From Pseudomonas umsongensis (GTDB lineage: Bacteria; Pseudomonadota; Gammaproteobacteria; Pseudomonadales; Pseudomonadaceae), in assembly GCF_002236105.1 (NCBI RefSeq), contig NZ_NIWU01000001.1:620001-684000 (forward strand): a stretch of DNA of 64,000 nucleotides, written 5' to 3'. Numbering within the stretch: position 1 is the stretch's first letter; each line of letters opens with the position of its first letter. The position numbers and the translations under genes were made by a program. Positions 38,312 to 46,696 of the stretch are shown piece after piece. Under the pieces are notes generated by a model. It was not told where the DNA came from and did no database searches. It saw only the letters and a list, made by a program, of their open reading frames with translations.

Positions 38312-39808
38312 ATGAGCCAGGACGTCCTGACCACCGAAACCAATCGCCGCCAGTTGCAGCAGATCATCGCAGGGCTGACCGACGGGGTTATTCTGCTCGA
38401 CCCCGATCAGTGCATTCTCTGGGCCAATGACGCCGCGCTGGCGATGCACGGCGTCGAGCGCATCGGCGATCTGGGGGCCAATGCCAAGGAATATGCCAAG
38501 CGCTTCGCATTGCGGTATCGCAATAACCATCCGGTCCCGGCGCACAGCTACCCGATCAACCGCGTGGCTCGCGGCGAGACCTTCAGCGATGTGCTGGTAG
38601 AGGTGACGCCAGCGGCGGATGAAGAGACCATGTGGGTCCATCGCGTGCGCAGCCTGGTGCTGGCCGACAACCGTGGCGAGCCGGAATCGCTGGTATTGAT
38701 CATGGACGATGTCACCGACTGGGCGAGCGCCGAGCAGCGTTTCGAAAAAACCTTTGCCGCCAACCCGGCGCCCGCGGTGATTTGCCGTCTCAGCGATTTG
38801 CGTTATATCAAGGTCAATCCGGGTTTCCTCGAGATGACCGGTTACGCCCGTGACCAGGTGATCGGCACGTCGACCTACGAGCTGGATGTGCTGGCACAGG
38901 CTGAAAACAGGGATCTGGCGAAACAATGCTTGCGCGACGGCACCACCATTCCCCAGATGCAGGCCGAACTGCAGTTGCCCGCAGGCGGTACCAAGCAGGT
39001 GATCGTCGCCGGGCAGCCCCTTGAGCTGCATGACGAAGCCTGCATGCTGTTTTCCTTCGTCGACATGGAGCCCCGGCGCAAGGTCGAAGTGGCCCTGCGC
39101 CAGAGCGAGGAGCGGTTTGCCAAGGCCTTTCGCCTGACGCCGGTGCCAACCTTGGTGTGCAGCGCCAGCGACCAGGTGGTGATCGATGTCAATGATGCGT
39201 TCCTCGATACCCTCGCGTACTCCAGCGAAGAGGTGTCCGGTAAAACCATCGCCGAGATCGAGGTTTTCCATGACAAAGGGGCACGCACGCGGTTCTTTAC
39301 CACCCTGGAGAAAACCGCAAGGCTGGATCGCGTTGACGTGCGTGTGCGCAGGAAAGACAACGAACTGATCGATTGCGCCGTTTCCGCCGACACCGTGAAC
39401 ATCCAGGGTAGCCCTTGCTACCTGTTGGTGTTGATGGACATCACCGAGCGCAAACGCACCGAGCTGGAATTGGTGGCGGCCATTGAAGAGGTGATGAAAG
39501 ATGCCTCCTGGTTCAGTCGCACGCTGATCGAAAAACTCGCCAACGTGAAGAACGTCAACGCACCGCAGTTGCCCAGCGTGTCGTTTACCGACCTGACAGC
39601 TCGGGAGCGCGACGTGCTGGAACTGATCTGTGCAGGCCTGGCGGACAAGGAAATCGCTGCGCGCCTGAAACTGGCGACGAATACCGTGCGCAACCACGTT
39701 GCGACCGTGTATTCCAAGTTAGACGTGCACAGCCGCAGCGAGGCGATTGTCTGGGCGCGCGAACGCGGACTGTTTTCCAGTGCATGGCGTCCAAAGACTC
39801 AAGGGTAA
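38312..39808 (+). CDS. Multi-PAS sensor with LuxR-type DNA-binding domain
   Basis: A 498-residue cytosolic regulator with no membrane segment or kinase domain. Three PAS-like units follow one another: about 15-120 (GVILLDPDQCILWANDAALAMHG), 140-255 (ICRLSDLRYIKVNPGFLEMTGYARDQVIG) and 270-390 (VCSASDQVVIDVNDAFLDTLAYSSEEVSG, ending at DITERKRTELE). The C-terminal LuxR/GerE domain reads LTARERDVLELICAGLADKEIAARL and VRNHVATVYSKLDVHSRSEA. It probably senses a small ligand or redox state. Start at 38312; the upstream open frame lies in the repeat. Its target genes are not evident. Confidence 0.9.
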   Translation: MSQDVLTTETNRRQLQQIIAGLTDGVILLDPDQCILWANDAALAMHGVERIGDLGANAKEYAKRFALRYRNNHPVPAHSYPINRVARGETFSDVLVEVTPAADEETMWVHRVRSLVLADNRGEPESLVLIMDDVTDWASAEQRFEKTFAANPAPAVICRLSDLRYIKVNPGFLEMTGYARDQVIGTSTYELDVLAQAENRDLAKQCLRDGTTIPQMQAELQLPAGGTKQVIVAGQPLELHDEACMLFSFVDMEPRRKVEVALRQSEERFAKAFRLTPVPTLVCSASDQVVIDVNDAFLDTLAYSSEEVSGKTIAEIEVFHDKGARTRFFTTLEKTARLDRVDVRVRRKDNELIDCAVSADTVNIQGSPCYLLVLMDITERKRTELELVAAIEEVMKDASWFSRTLIEKLANVKNVNAPQLPSVSFTDLTARERDVLELICAGLADKEIAARLKLATNTVRNHVATVYSKLDVHSRSEAIVWARERGLFSSAWRPKTQG

Positions 39809-39936
39809 GGTGCAAATGCACTAATCGAGGGGGTGCAAACTCAGGTTCTGGCAGGTAGGTGGCAAGCCTTAGGCTAAGAGCGGGCGAATGACGTTTACCG
39901 ATCATTCATCCTCCCTGGGTCGTAAAAGGAACAGCC

Positions 39937-39993
39937 ATGCTCGACGAATGCATTACCCACGCACTGGATGGCCGCGGTGGGCTGTCGCAATGA
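39937..39993 (+). CDS. Possible 18-codon leader ORF coupled to the DUF1652 gene
   Basis: ATG at 39937 follows AAAAGGA at ideal spacing and opens an 18-residue frame (MLDECITHALDGRGGLSQ) ending in TGA at 39991-39993. That stop overlaps the ATG of the next gene as ATGA. The DUF1652 gene itself has no clear RBS, so translation could be coupled to this short frame. No homologue is recognised; it may simply be an upstream translation-delivery ORF. Confidence 0.4.
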   Translation: MLDECITHALDGRGGLSQ

Positions 39994-40241
39994 TTTACAT
40001 AGCGCAGCTGCGCACGCAGCTTGAACAGACCTTTTCGCCGCTGGCCTGTGAGTGCAATATCACTGGCGATCATACCTTGACTATCAAGCTCTATCACCCG
40101 GTGTCGGGACAAGTCGATCTGGTCGTCAGCGGATTGAACGTAACGATGCTGCAGACACCCGAATCGGTGGCGGCGCTTATCGAAGAATTGAGGTATGAAC
40201 TGGAATGCAACAGCCTGCAGCGCCCGGATCCGGTAGTGTAG
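39990..40241 (+). CDS. DUF1652 domain protein
   Basis: An 83-residue protein of the DUF1652 family, which is largely confined to Pseudomonas and has no known function. Core features are the N-terminal LRTQLEQTFSPLACECNI, the IKLYHPVSGQVDLVVSGL strands and the C-terminal helix ALIEELRYELE. A longer upstream frame exists, but family length supports the ATG at 39990, which overlaps the stop of a short leader frame. A GTGCAAATGCAC palindrome lies at 39810-39821, upstream of the pair. Confidence 0.75.
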   Translation: MIYIAQLRTQLEQTFSPLACECNITGDHTLTIKLYHPVSGQVDLVVSGLNVTMLQTPESVAALIEELRYELECNSLQRPDPVV

Positions 40242-40383
40242 GAATTGCCAGGTTTGTCATGCCCGGACGAGTGAATACGCGATAAGAAAGTACAAAAGTG
40301 ATTTTTCTGCAGCCGCACCGTGAACTTTCCAGCGGTGTTCTGTTGTCACACAAACGTGTACATCCTTTTTCGCGGGTCAGCCT

Positions 40384-40599
40384 ATGAAAAGTCTTGGGAA
40401 ACGCGTTTTTGCTCCTGTGGCACTGTGTGCCGTGATTATCGGTGGCTGCTCCAGTCCGCCGCCACCTCCACCTGCTGCACCACCACCGCCGCCTGAAACG
40501 ACCTGCCAGACCTCGGATAGCACCCAGGTAATGGGCGATATGCGGGCGGAAGGGGAGGTAAAACGCGAAACAACCGTGACGCGGTGCGTCACCCAGTAA
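40384..40599 (+). CDS. Small proline-rich lipoprotein
   Basis: A 71-residue predicted lipoprotein. The signal sequence ends in a lipobox (AVIIGGC, Cys at 22) followed by an unusual run of prolines (SSPPPPPPAAPPPPPE) and a short polar tail with two cysteines (CQTSDS and VTRCVTQ) that could form a disulfide. It is likely membrane-anchored with the tail in the periplasm. The function is unknown; small Pro-rich lipoproteins of this kind recur in pseudomonads. It stands alone. Confidence 0.75.
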   Translation: MKSLGKRVFAPVALCAVIIGGCSSPPPPPPAAPPPPPETTCQTSDSTQVMGDMRAEGEVKRETTVTRCVTQ

Positions 40600-40612
40600 A
40601 AACGTAAGCCCC

Positions 40613-40713
40613 CTGTAGGAGCGAGCATGCTCGCGATGGTCGTTAACGATAACGCTGAGAACCTGACACCCCTTGTCGTTCTCAGGTCCATCGCGAGCAT
40701 GCTCGCTCCTACA
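40613..40713. repeat. Paired REP-like palindrome (TGTAGGAGCGAGCATGCTCGCGA family)
   Basis: CTGTAGGAGCGAGCATGCTC and its complement flank a loop, closely matching the element at 7729. It lies between the convergent lipoprotein and SDR genes. Confidence 0.87.
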
Positions 40714-40728
40714 TAGGGGTGTATCAGA

Positions 40729-41496
40729 TCAGGACAGGAACCCACCGTCGACGTTCAGCGAAACGCCCGTGGTGTAGCTCGATGCGTCGCTCGCCAGGTA
40801 CAGCACGGCGCCGGCCATCTCGCTTGGGTCTGCCACGCGCTTGAGCGGGATCTGTTGCAGCGCAGTGTTCAAGATCGCCTCGTTTTTCACCAGCGCCGAC
40901 GCAAACTTGGTATCCGTCAGGCCCGGCAGCAGGGCGTTGCAGCGGATGCCAAACTGCGCGCATTCCTTGGCAAACACCTTGGTCATGTTGATCACGGCTG
41001 CCTTGGTCACCGAGTAGATACCCTGGAAGATCCCGGGAGAGACGCCGTTGATCGATGCGACGTTGATGATGCTGCCGCCGCCGTTTTCGCGCATCAGTTT
41101 GCCGGCTTCCACTGACATGAAGAAGTAACCGCGGATATTGACGTCGACGGTCTTCTGGAAGGCGCTGAGGTCGGTGTCCAGCACGTTGCAGAATTGCGGA
41201 TTGGTCGCGGCGTTGTTGACCAGGATGTCCAGGCGCCCGAACTGTTCCTTGATGCCGGCGAAGACCTGGCTGATCTGTTCCATCTCGCCGATGTGGCAGG
41301 CGATGGCGGTGGCTTTGCCCCCGGCGGCGATGATCGCGTCCGCCACGTGCTGGCAGCCCTCGAGTTTACGGCTCGAGACGATCACGTGGGCGCCTTGCTG
41401 GGCCAGCAGTTTGGCGATGGCTTCACCGATGCCGCGGCTGGCGCCGGAGACGAATGCGATCTTGCCGTCGAGGTCGAACAACTGAGTCTTGGACAT
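40729..41496 (-). CDS. Short-chain dehydrogenase/reductase
   Basis: A 255-residue classical SDR: cofactor motif VSGASRGIGEAIA (TGxxxGxG type), NNAATNP, catalytic Ser in NVASINGV, YxxxK in YSVTKAAV and a final VDGGFLS. NAD(P)-dependent oxidation or reduction of an alcohol/ketone. It follows a phosphotransferase gene on the same strand with a REP pair between. In many pseudomonads this SDR, the phosphotransferase and an acyl-CoA dehydrogenase form one fatty-acid-type catabolic set, but the dehydrogenase is not present here. Confidence 0.88.
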   Translation of the reverse strand: MSKTQLFDLDGKIAFVSGASRGIGEAIAKLLAQQGAHVIVSSRKLEGCQHVADAIIAAGGKATAIACHIGEMEQISQVFAGIKEQFGRLDILVNNAATNPQFCNVLDTDLSAFQKTVDVNIRGYFFMSVEAGKLMRENGGGSIINVASINGVSPGIFQGIYSVTKAAVINMTKVFAKECAQFGIRCNALLPGLTDTKFASALVKNEAILNTALQQIPLKRVADPSEMAGAVLYLASDASSYTTGVSLNVDGGFLS

Positions 41497-41529
41497 GATT
41501 TTTCCTTTTTATGGAGCCGAAATCGCCTT

Positions 41530-41599
41530 CTGTAAGAGCCCGGCTTGCCGGCGAAGGCGTACCTGAGGCCGCCTTCGCCGGCAAGCCGGGCTCCTACAA
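41530..41599. repeat. Paired REP-like palindrome
   Basis: CTGTAAGAGCCCGGCTTGCC and a near-complement around a short loop. It lies between the phosphotransferase and SDR genes. Confidence 0.85.
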
Positions 41600-41611
41600 G
41601 TGGGAGTGGTA

Positions 41612-42679
41612 TCAGAGGCTGGATTTGTGGATGACCTGCAAGCTCATCTGCTCCAGGAGTTTGTTCATGTGAATGAACTGCGCGAAGCGTTTGTCCTGGG
41701 TCTGGCCATGGTAGAAGCGGTAGTAGATCTGCTGCACGATACCGGCCAGGCGGAACAGGCCGTAGGTGTAGTAGAAGTCGAAATTGTCGATTTCGATGCC
41801 TGAACGCTGGGCGTAATAGTCGACGAATTCGCGACGGGTCAGCATGCCCGGTGCGTGGCTGGGCTGACGGCGCATCAATTGTACCGGCGCCGGATCCCCG
41901 GCTTCGATCCAGTAGGCGAGGGTGTTGCCCAGGTCCATCAACGGGTCGCCCAGGGTGGTCAGTTCCCAGTCGAGCACGCCGATAATCTGCATCGGGTTGT
42001 TCGGGTCGAGGATGACGTTGTCGAAGCGGTAGTCGTTGTGCACGATGCTGGAGGTCGGATGATCGGCAGGCATCTTGTCGTTGAGCCAGGCTTTCACGGC
42101 TTCCCACTGCGGCGCATCGGGGGTCAGGGCTTTCTCGTAACGATCGCTCCAGCCTTTGATCTGCCGCGCCACGTAGCCTTCGGGCTTGCCGAGGTCGCCG
42201 AGGCCATAGGCGTTGTAGTCGACACGGTGCAGTTCGACGAACTTGTCGATGAAGCTCTTGCACAGCGCTTCGGTCTTTGCCGAGTCCAGCCCCAGTTCCG
42301 GCGGCAGTTCGGAGCGCAGGATGATGCCGTTGACCCGCTCCATCACATAGAACTCGGCGCCGATCACCGCTTCATCAGTACAGTGCACATAGGCCTTCGG
42401 GCAATACGGAAAACCGTCGCGCAGTTGATTGAGGATGCGGAATTCGCGCCCCATGTCATGGGCGGACTTGGCTTTGTGACCGAAGGGCGGGCGACGCAGG
42501 ACGAACTCCTGTTCGGGGTACTCCAGCAAGTAGGTGAGGTTGGACGCACCGCCCGGGAACTGGCTGATCCGTGGCAGGCCGCTCAATCCCGGAATGTGGG
42601 CCTTGAGATAGGGATCGATCAGGCTGGCATCGAGTTCTTCGCCGGCGCGGGTGCGGGTGGATTGGTCAGTAAGCGTCAT
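41612..42679 (-). CDS. APH-family phosphotransferase (ACAD10/11-like)
   Basis: A 355-residue kinase-fold protein of the aminoglycoside phosphotransferase superfamily. It has a nucleotide-binding N lobe (FPGGASNLTYLLEYPEQEFVLRR), the catalytic Brenner motif HNDYRFDNVILD and the metal-binding VLDWELTTLGDPLMDLG. It resembles the kinase half of ACAD10/11, which phosphorylates 4-hydroxyacyl-CoAs, more than antibiotic-resistance enzymes. The neighbouring SDR fits a hydroxy-fatty-acid role, which is inference. Confidence 0.82.
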   Translation of the reverse strand: MTLTDQSTRTRAGEELDASLIDPYLKAHIPGLSGLPRISQFPGGASNLTYLLEYPEQEFVLRRPPFGHKAKSAHDMGREFRILNQLRDGFPYCPKAYVHCTDEAVIGAEFYVMERVNGIILRSELPPELGLDSAKTEALCKSFIDKFVELHRVDYNAYGLGDLGKPEGYVARQIKGWSDRYEKALTPDAPQWEAVKAWLNDKMPADHPTSSIVHNDYRFDNVILDPNNPMQIIGVLDWELTTLGDPLMDLGNTLAYWIEAGDPAPVQLMRRQPSHAPGMLTRREFVDYYAQRSGIEIDNFDFYYTYGLFRLAGIVQQIYYRFYHGQTQDKRFAQFIHMNKLLEQMSLQVIHKSSL

Positions 42680-42822
42680 GCTTATCCCTTCTGCTTATTC
42701 TGGAGGCCTGAAACTATTGGCTAATCTAATGCGCGCACCCGGCACCCACAACCTCGAACAGCCCTTATAGGTGAGCGTGTTGCCGGGCAATCATTGCTTT
42801 TGATACACCTGTTTGAATTGCC

Positions 42823-43791
42823 TTACTGGACGGCTTGGGTAACCACACCCTTGGGCAATTCGATGGGGGTCAGCACGGGCTGGCCGGAAAAATACGCCAC
42901 GAGGTTGCGCCCCACCAGTTCCACGGTGCCTTGGGTGGCCTCGGGGGAAAGCCCGGCCACATGCGGGCTGAGGATTACGTTCGCCAGGGCCTTGAGGGCA
43001 TCCGGCACCTTGGGCTCGGCATCGAAGACATCCAGCGCGGCACCGGCGATCCGCCGCTGCTCAAGCGCGGTAATCAGGTCGGCGGTGACCACTACGCTGG
43101 CGCGGGCGATGTTGACGAAAAATCCGTTCGGCCCCAGGGCCTCGAGCACCTGCCTATTGATCAGGTGCTTGGTGCCCAGCCCTCCCGGGGTGGCGGCGAT
43201 CAAAAAGTCAGAGGCACGGGCCAGTTCGGTGGGTGTCGAGCAGAACTTGTAGGGCACATCGCTGCGGTGCTGGCGGTTGTGGTAACTCACCGTCATGTCG
43301 AAGCCCGCGGCGGCACGTTTGGCGATGGCCATGCCGACCGCGCCGAGGCCGAGAATGCCCAGGCGCTTGCCGGCCAGGGAAGGGCGCATGATTTTTGGCC
43401 ATTCACCCCGACGTACCGCGGCATCGCAGCGGGGGATATCGCGCACCAGCGACAGCAGCAATGACATGGCATGGTCTGCCACCGAAGAGGCGTTGACCCC
43501 GGCGCCATTGGTGACGGTGATGCCCCGGTCGGCGGCGGCTTGCAGGTCGACTTGTTCGTATCCCGCGCCAATCACGCAGATGATCTTGAGGTTGGGCAGG
43601 GCGGCGATTTCATCGGCGTAGAGACCGAGAGGGCCCCGGGTCAGGACGGCGTCGATCTGGCCGCTGTGTCGGGTGACGGCCTCGGCGCGCTCGGCAGGCG
43701 TGGGCGCCAGGATCAGGTGAAAGCCCTGATGTTCGAGGATGGGCAAGTAATCATTGATGGTTTCAACCAGTACCAGAACGGTTGCAGGCAT
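42823..43791 (-). CDS. D-isomer-specific 2-hydroxyacid dehydrogenase
   Basis: A 322-residue NAD(P)-dependent dehydrogenase (glyoxylate/hydroxypyruvate reductase-like). The start at 43791 has AGGAGC at good spacing; the longer frame adds 27 improbable residues. Cofactor motif GILGLGAVGMAIAKR, catalytic Arg in NIARASVV, Glu in DVFDAEPKVP and His in LSPHVAGLS. It stands alone, separated from the phosphotransferase gene by about 140 bp. Confidence 0.87.
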   Translation of the reverse strand: MPATVLVLVETINDYLPILEHQGFHLILAPTPAERAEAVTRHSGQIDAVLTRGPLGLYADEIAALPNLKIICVIGAGYEQVDLQAAADRGITVTNGAGVNASSVADHAMSLLLSLVRDIPRCDAAVRRGEWPKIMRPSLAGKRLGILGLGAVGMAIAKRAAAGFDMTVSYHNRQHRSDVPYKFCSTPTELARASDFLIAATPGGLGTKHLINRQVLEALGPNGFFVNIARASVVVTADLITALEQRRIAGAALDVFDAEPKVPDALKALANVILSPHVAGLSPEATQGTVELVGRNLVAYFSGQPVLTPIELPKGVVTQAVQ

Positions 43792-43890
43792 GCTTTGCTC
43801 CTGTGGGCAGCGGGCAGTCGGGCGCGAACGTCGGTCGAGAGTGCTGGTTGCGAACCATTTTGGCAATCTCACTGGCGTCGCTCCTCAGTG

Positions 43891-43918
43891 TAGGAGCTGG
43901 CGAAGCCTGCGATCTTTT
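43891..43918. repeat. Single REP-like half element
   Basis: TGTAGGAGCTGGCGAAGCCT… resembles one arm of the paired REP elements but has no complementary partner nearby. It lies between the hydroxyacid dehydrogenase gene start and the TetR gene stop. Confidence 0.6.
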
Positions 43919-43952
43919 TAAGGCAGCGAATATTTTTGATGACGCCGAATAT

Positions 43953-44549
43953 TCAGTCCGGGGCAGGGGACTCTGTCAGAAAATTCTGGGCCGCCTCGAG
44001 GATTTCCTCCGACAGGGCGTCACCCCGGGTGGCCCGCGCCAGTGTCAGCGCGCCGACCATCAGTGAATACTGCACCAGCGCTTGCTGCCGCTTTTCGGCG
44101 GCATCGTCCGAATCCATCAGTTCGCCCAGGGCATCGAGCAGTCGGTTCAGGCCGGCCATGAACGGCTCGCGCAGGCTGCTGTCGGCGTGCTCGTGGCACA
44201 TGTCGCCGGCAAAGGCCACCACCGGGCAGCTTTCACCAGGGTTATCGCGGCTGTAGACCGACAGGTAAGGCTTGATCAGTGCCTGGCGCGCCGCCGCCTT
44301 GTCGTCGCCCTGGGTGATTCGTTCGCGCCATCGCGTACCCACTTCTTTGAATGCCCGCTCGCTGGCCTCCCTGGCCAGCGCTTCCTTGGACTGGAAGTGA
44401 CCATAGAAGCCGCCATGGGTCAGCCCCGCCGCCGCCATCACGTCGACGACGCTGATCCCGTGCAGGCCGCGTTCGCGAAACAACCGTGTGGCGGCCTCGA
44501 CGATGATTTCACGGTTGAGGTCGGCTTGTTTGCGGGAAACGCGGGGCAT
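43953..44549 (-). CDS. TetR-family transcriptional regulator
   Basis: A 198-residue TetR regulator, taking MPRVSRKQADLNRE as the start (six further upstream codons are open). The HTH is ISVVDVMAAAGLTHGGFYGHFQSKEAL, and the C-terminal domain contains GESCPVVAFAGDM, typical of the AcrR/NemR-like TetR_C group. It follows the tautomerase gene by 29 bp on the same strand, so it probably controls that gene and itself in response to a reactive or aromatic compound. Confidence 0.87.
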   Translation of the reverse strand: MPRVSRKQADLNREIIVEAATRLFRERGLHGISVVDVMAAAGLTHGGFYGHFQSKEALAREASERAFKEVGTRWRERITQGDDKAAARQALIKPYLSVYSRDNPGESCPVVAFAGDMCHEHADSSLREPFMAGLNRLLDALGELMDSDDAAEKRQQALVQYSLMVGALTLARATRGDALSEEILEAAQNFLTESPAPD

Positions 44550-44578
44550 GGGCGGCTCACAGGTCAATAAGTTGGCGA

Positions 44579-44962
44579 TCAGAGTGCGTATTGGGCAATG
44601 CCATTGCCGAACGACCAGTTCTCTTTCTTCACTTCCACCAGATTAATGAAAACATCCTCCAGGCGCACGGCCAGTTGCGTATTGAGGCTTTCGACGATGG
44701 TTTTGTAGAGCAGTTTTTTCTGCTCCAGGGTTCGGCCTTCGCTCAGGGTGATCTGGATGACCACCAGGTTATCGGTGCGCTGGATGCCCAGGTACTGGGG
44801 ATCGAAGATGAAATGCTGGTCGTCGTGCTCGGCAAGAATCTGGAAGTTATCGTTTTCCGGCACGCCAATCGCACTGCGCAAGGCAGCGTAGATCAGTTGT
44901 CCGACGCGTTTGGCGTAGGTGGGGTCCTGCTGTTTCTTGAGGTCGACGCGAACCAGGGGCAT
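44579..44962 (-). CDS. Tautomerase-superfamily enzyme (MSAD / 4-oxalocrotonate tautomerase-like)
   Basis: A 127-residue protein with the catalytic amino-terminal proline right after the initiator Met (MPLVRVDL). The ATG at 44962 is chosen because the proline must become the N terminus; the open frame extends upstream without meaning. The length fits the double-motif MSAD/cis-CaaD group, and residues such as LVVIQITLSEGRTLEQKK fit that fold. The substrate is unknown. It forms a two-gene unit with the TetR gene. Confidence 0.82.
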   Translation of the reverse strand: MPLVRVDLKKQQDPTYAKRVGQLIYAALRSAIGVPENDNFQILAEHDDQHFIFDPQYLGIQRTDNLVVIQITLSEGRTLEQKKLLYKTIVESLNTQLAVRLEDVFINLVEVKKENWSFGNGIAQYAL

Positions 44963-45226
44963 GGGGTGACTCCAGAGGGTTGACAGGTTCTTTAAAAATA
45001 CATGATGAATAACCTTTATCAAGCGCACATCGTCGTCTGCCATTGATTGCGAGTCCTTGCAGGGGGGCAAAGGTGCAACCTGGTACCACCGTTCCTCACC
45101 TAAGTCTTTGCTTCTGTTCACTAATCCTCCAGAATCGCGCCCCTGTTTCGGCCAGGCGCTGCCTGTCGGGTATTCCGACGCGTCCTGGCCGGGTGGCAAG
45201 TGACCGGAATGTGGAGATCCCACCGG

Positions 45227-46507
45227 ATGAATGATCAGGCCAATAGCGTTAACGAACGCTTTGTAGCAGCGACACCCGCAACTCTTACGAGCTGGAATCG
45301 CCAGGACACCACCTGGATGCTGGGCTTGTTTGGTACGGCGATTGGCGCGGGAACCCTGTTTTTACCGATCAATGCGGGCCTGGGCGGATTCTGGCCGCTT
45401 TTGGTCCTGGCATTGCTGGCGTTTCCGATGACGTTCTACGCACACCGAGGCCTGACCCGCTTTGTGCTGTCTGGCCGCGAAGGCGCGGACATCACCGAAG
45501 TGGTGGAAGAGCATTTCGGGCTCAAGGCCGGTGCGTTGATCACCTTGCTGTACTTCTTCGCGATCTTCCCGATCCTGTTGATCTACAGCGTGGCCCTGAC
45601 CAACACCGTGGGCAGCTTCCTCGAACATCAACTGCACATCATGCCGCCACCGCGTGCGGTCCTGTCGTTCGTGCTGATCCTCGGCCTGCTGGCCGTGGTG
45701 CGCTGCGGCGAGCAGGTGATCGTCAAGGCCATGAGCCTGATGGTCTACCCGTTCATCGTCGCGCTGCTGTTCCTGGCGGTGTTCCTGATTCCACACTGGA
45801 ATGGCGGCATCCTGACCACGGCCAGCACGCTGCCTGAGCCATCGGCGTTGCTGCGCACCTTGTGGCTGGCGATTCCGGTAATGGTGTTCTCGTTCAACCA
45901 TTCGCCGATCATCTCGGCATTCGCCGTGGACCAGAAGCGCCGATACGGCGAGCACGCCGAAGAGCGCAGCTCGCAGATCCTGTCCCGGGCCCACGCGTTG
46001 ATGGTGGTGATGGTGCTGTTCTTCGTGTTCAGCTGCGTGTTGACCCTGTCGCCGGCGCAACTGGCCGAGGCAAAGGCACAGAACCTGTCGATCCTGTCGT
46101 ACCTGGCCAACCACTTCAGCAATCCGACCATTGCCTTCGCGGCACCGTTGATTGCCTTCGTGGCCATCTCCAAGTCGTTTCTGGGGCACTACATCGGCGC
46201 CAGCGAAGGTCTCAAGGGCCTGATCGTCAAGAGCGGCAAACGTCCAGCAGCCAAGACCCTGGACCGCATCGTCGCGGCGTTCATGCTGGTGGTGTGCTGG
46301 ATCGTCGCCACGCTAAACCCGAGCATCCTCGGCATGATCGAAACCCTGGGCGGTCCGGTGATCGCGGCAATCCTGTTCCTGATGCCGATGTACGCCATCC
46401 GCAAGATACCGGCGATGGCACGTTATCGTGGCCAGGCGTCGAACGTGTTTGTAGTGGCAGTTGGGCTGGTGGCGATCTCGGCGTTGATCTATTCGCTGAG
46501 TGCCTGA
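45227..46507 (+). CDS. HAAAP-family amino acid permease (SdaC/serine transporter-like)
   Basis: A 426-residue inner-membrane permease with about 11 helices. Start MNDQANSVNERF has GGAGAT nine bases upstream. Family segments: GLFGTAIGAGTLFLPINAGLGGFWP in helix 1, FSFNHSPIISAFAVDQKRRYG in the middle, and FVAISKSFLGHYIGASEGLKGLI. These match proton-coupled serine/threonine carriers such as SdaC. No serine deaminase gene is adjacent, so the exact amino acid is inferred. Confidence 0.87.
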   Translation: MNDQANSVNERFVAATPATLTSWNRQDTTWMLGLFGTAIGAGTLFLPINAGLGGFWPLLVLALLAFPMTFYAHRGLTRFVLSGREGADITEVVEEHFGLKAGALITLLYFFAIFPILLIYSVALTNTVGSFLEHQLHIMPPPRAVLSFVLILGLLAVVRCGEQVIVKAMSLMVYPFIVALLFLAVFLIPHWNGGILTTASTLPEPSALLRTLWLAIPVMVFSFNHSPIISAFAVDQKRRYGEHAEERSSQILSRAHALMVVMVLFFVFSCVLTLSPAQLAEAKAQNLSILSYLANHFSNPTIAFAAPLIAFVAISKSFLGHYIGASEGLKGLIVKSGKRPAAKTLDRIVAAFMLVVCWIVATLNPSILGMIETLGGPVIAAILFLMPMYAIRKIPAMARYRGQASNVFVVAVGLVAISALIYSLSA

Positions 46508-46518
46508 TCCCGTCACCT

Positions 46519-46632
46519 TGATCGTTCCCACGCTCTGCGTGGGAATGCAGCCCGGGACGCTCCGCGTTCCTTTCCAGAGCTGGAACGCGGAGCGTCCCTT
46601 GAGGCATTCCCACGCGGAGCGTGGGAACGATC
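46519..46632. repeat. Intact copy of the ~113-bp GTTCCCACGCTC-type repeat
   Basis: Outer arms TTGATCGTTCCCACGCTCTG… and …CAGAG-like complement CCCACGCGGAGCGTGGGAAC enclose a second palindrome around GGAACGCGGAGCGTCC. It is the cleanest copy and the best template for judging the IS-split copy at 4469/5780. Confidence 0.87.
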
Positions 46633-46644
46633 GGTACAGGCATA

Positions 46645-46681
46645 AAAAAACGCCGCTCATCTCACGATGGGCGGCGTTTTT
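46645..46681. terminator. Bidirectional rho-independent terminator between the permease gene and acnB
   Basis: AAAAAACGCCGC (46645-46656) and GCGGCGTTTTT (46671-46681) form a GC stem with A and T runs on either side, so it can end both converging transcripts. Confidence 0.85.
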
Positions 46682-46696
46682 CATTGCGTTGAAACG

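Noticed and set aside
42364..42549. Frame fragments within the phosphotransferase gene suggesting a broken gene
   Set aside because: The phosphotransferase reads through intact on the minus strand with all motifs; the fragments are out-of-frame shadows.
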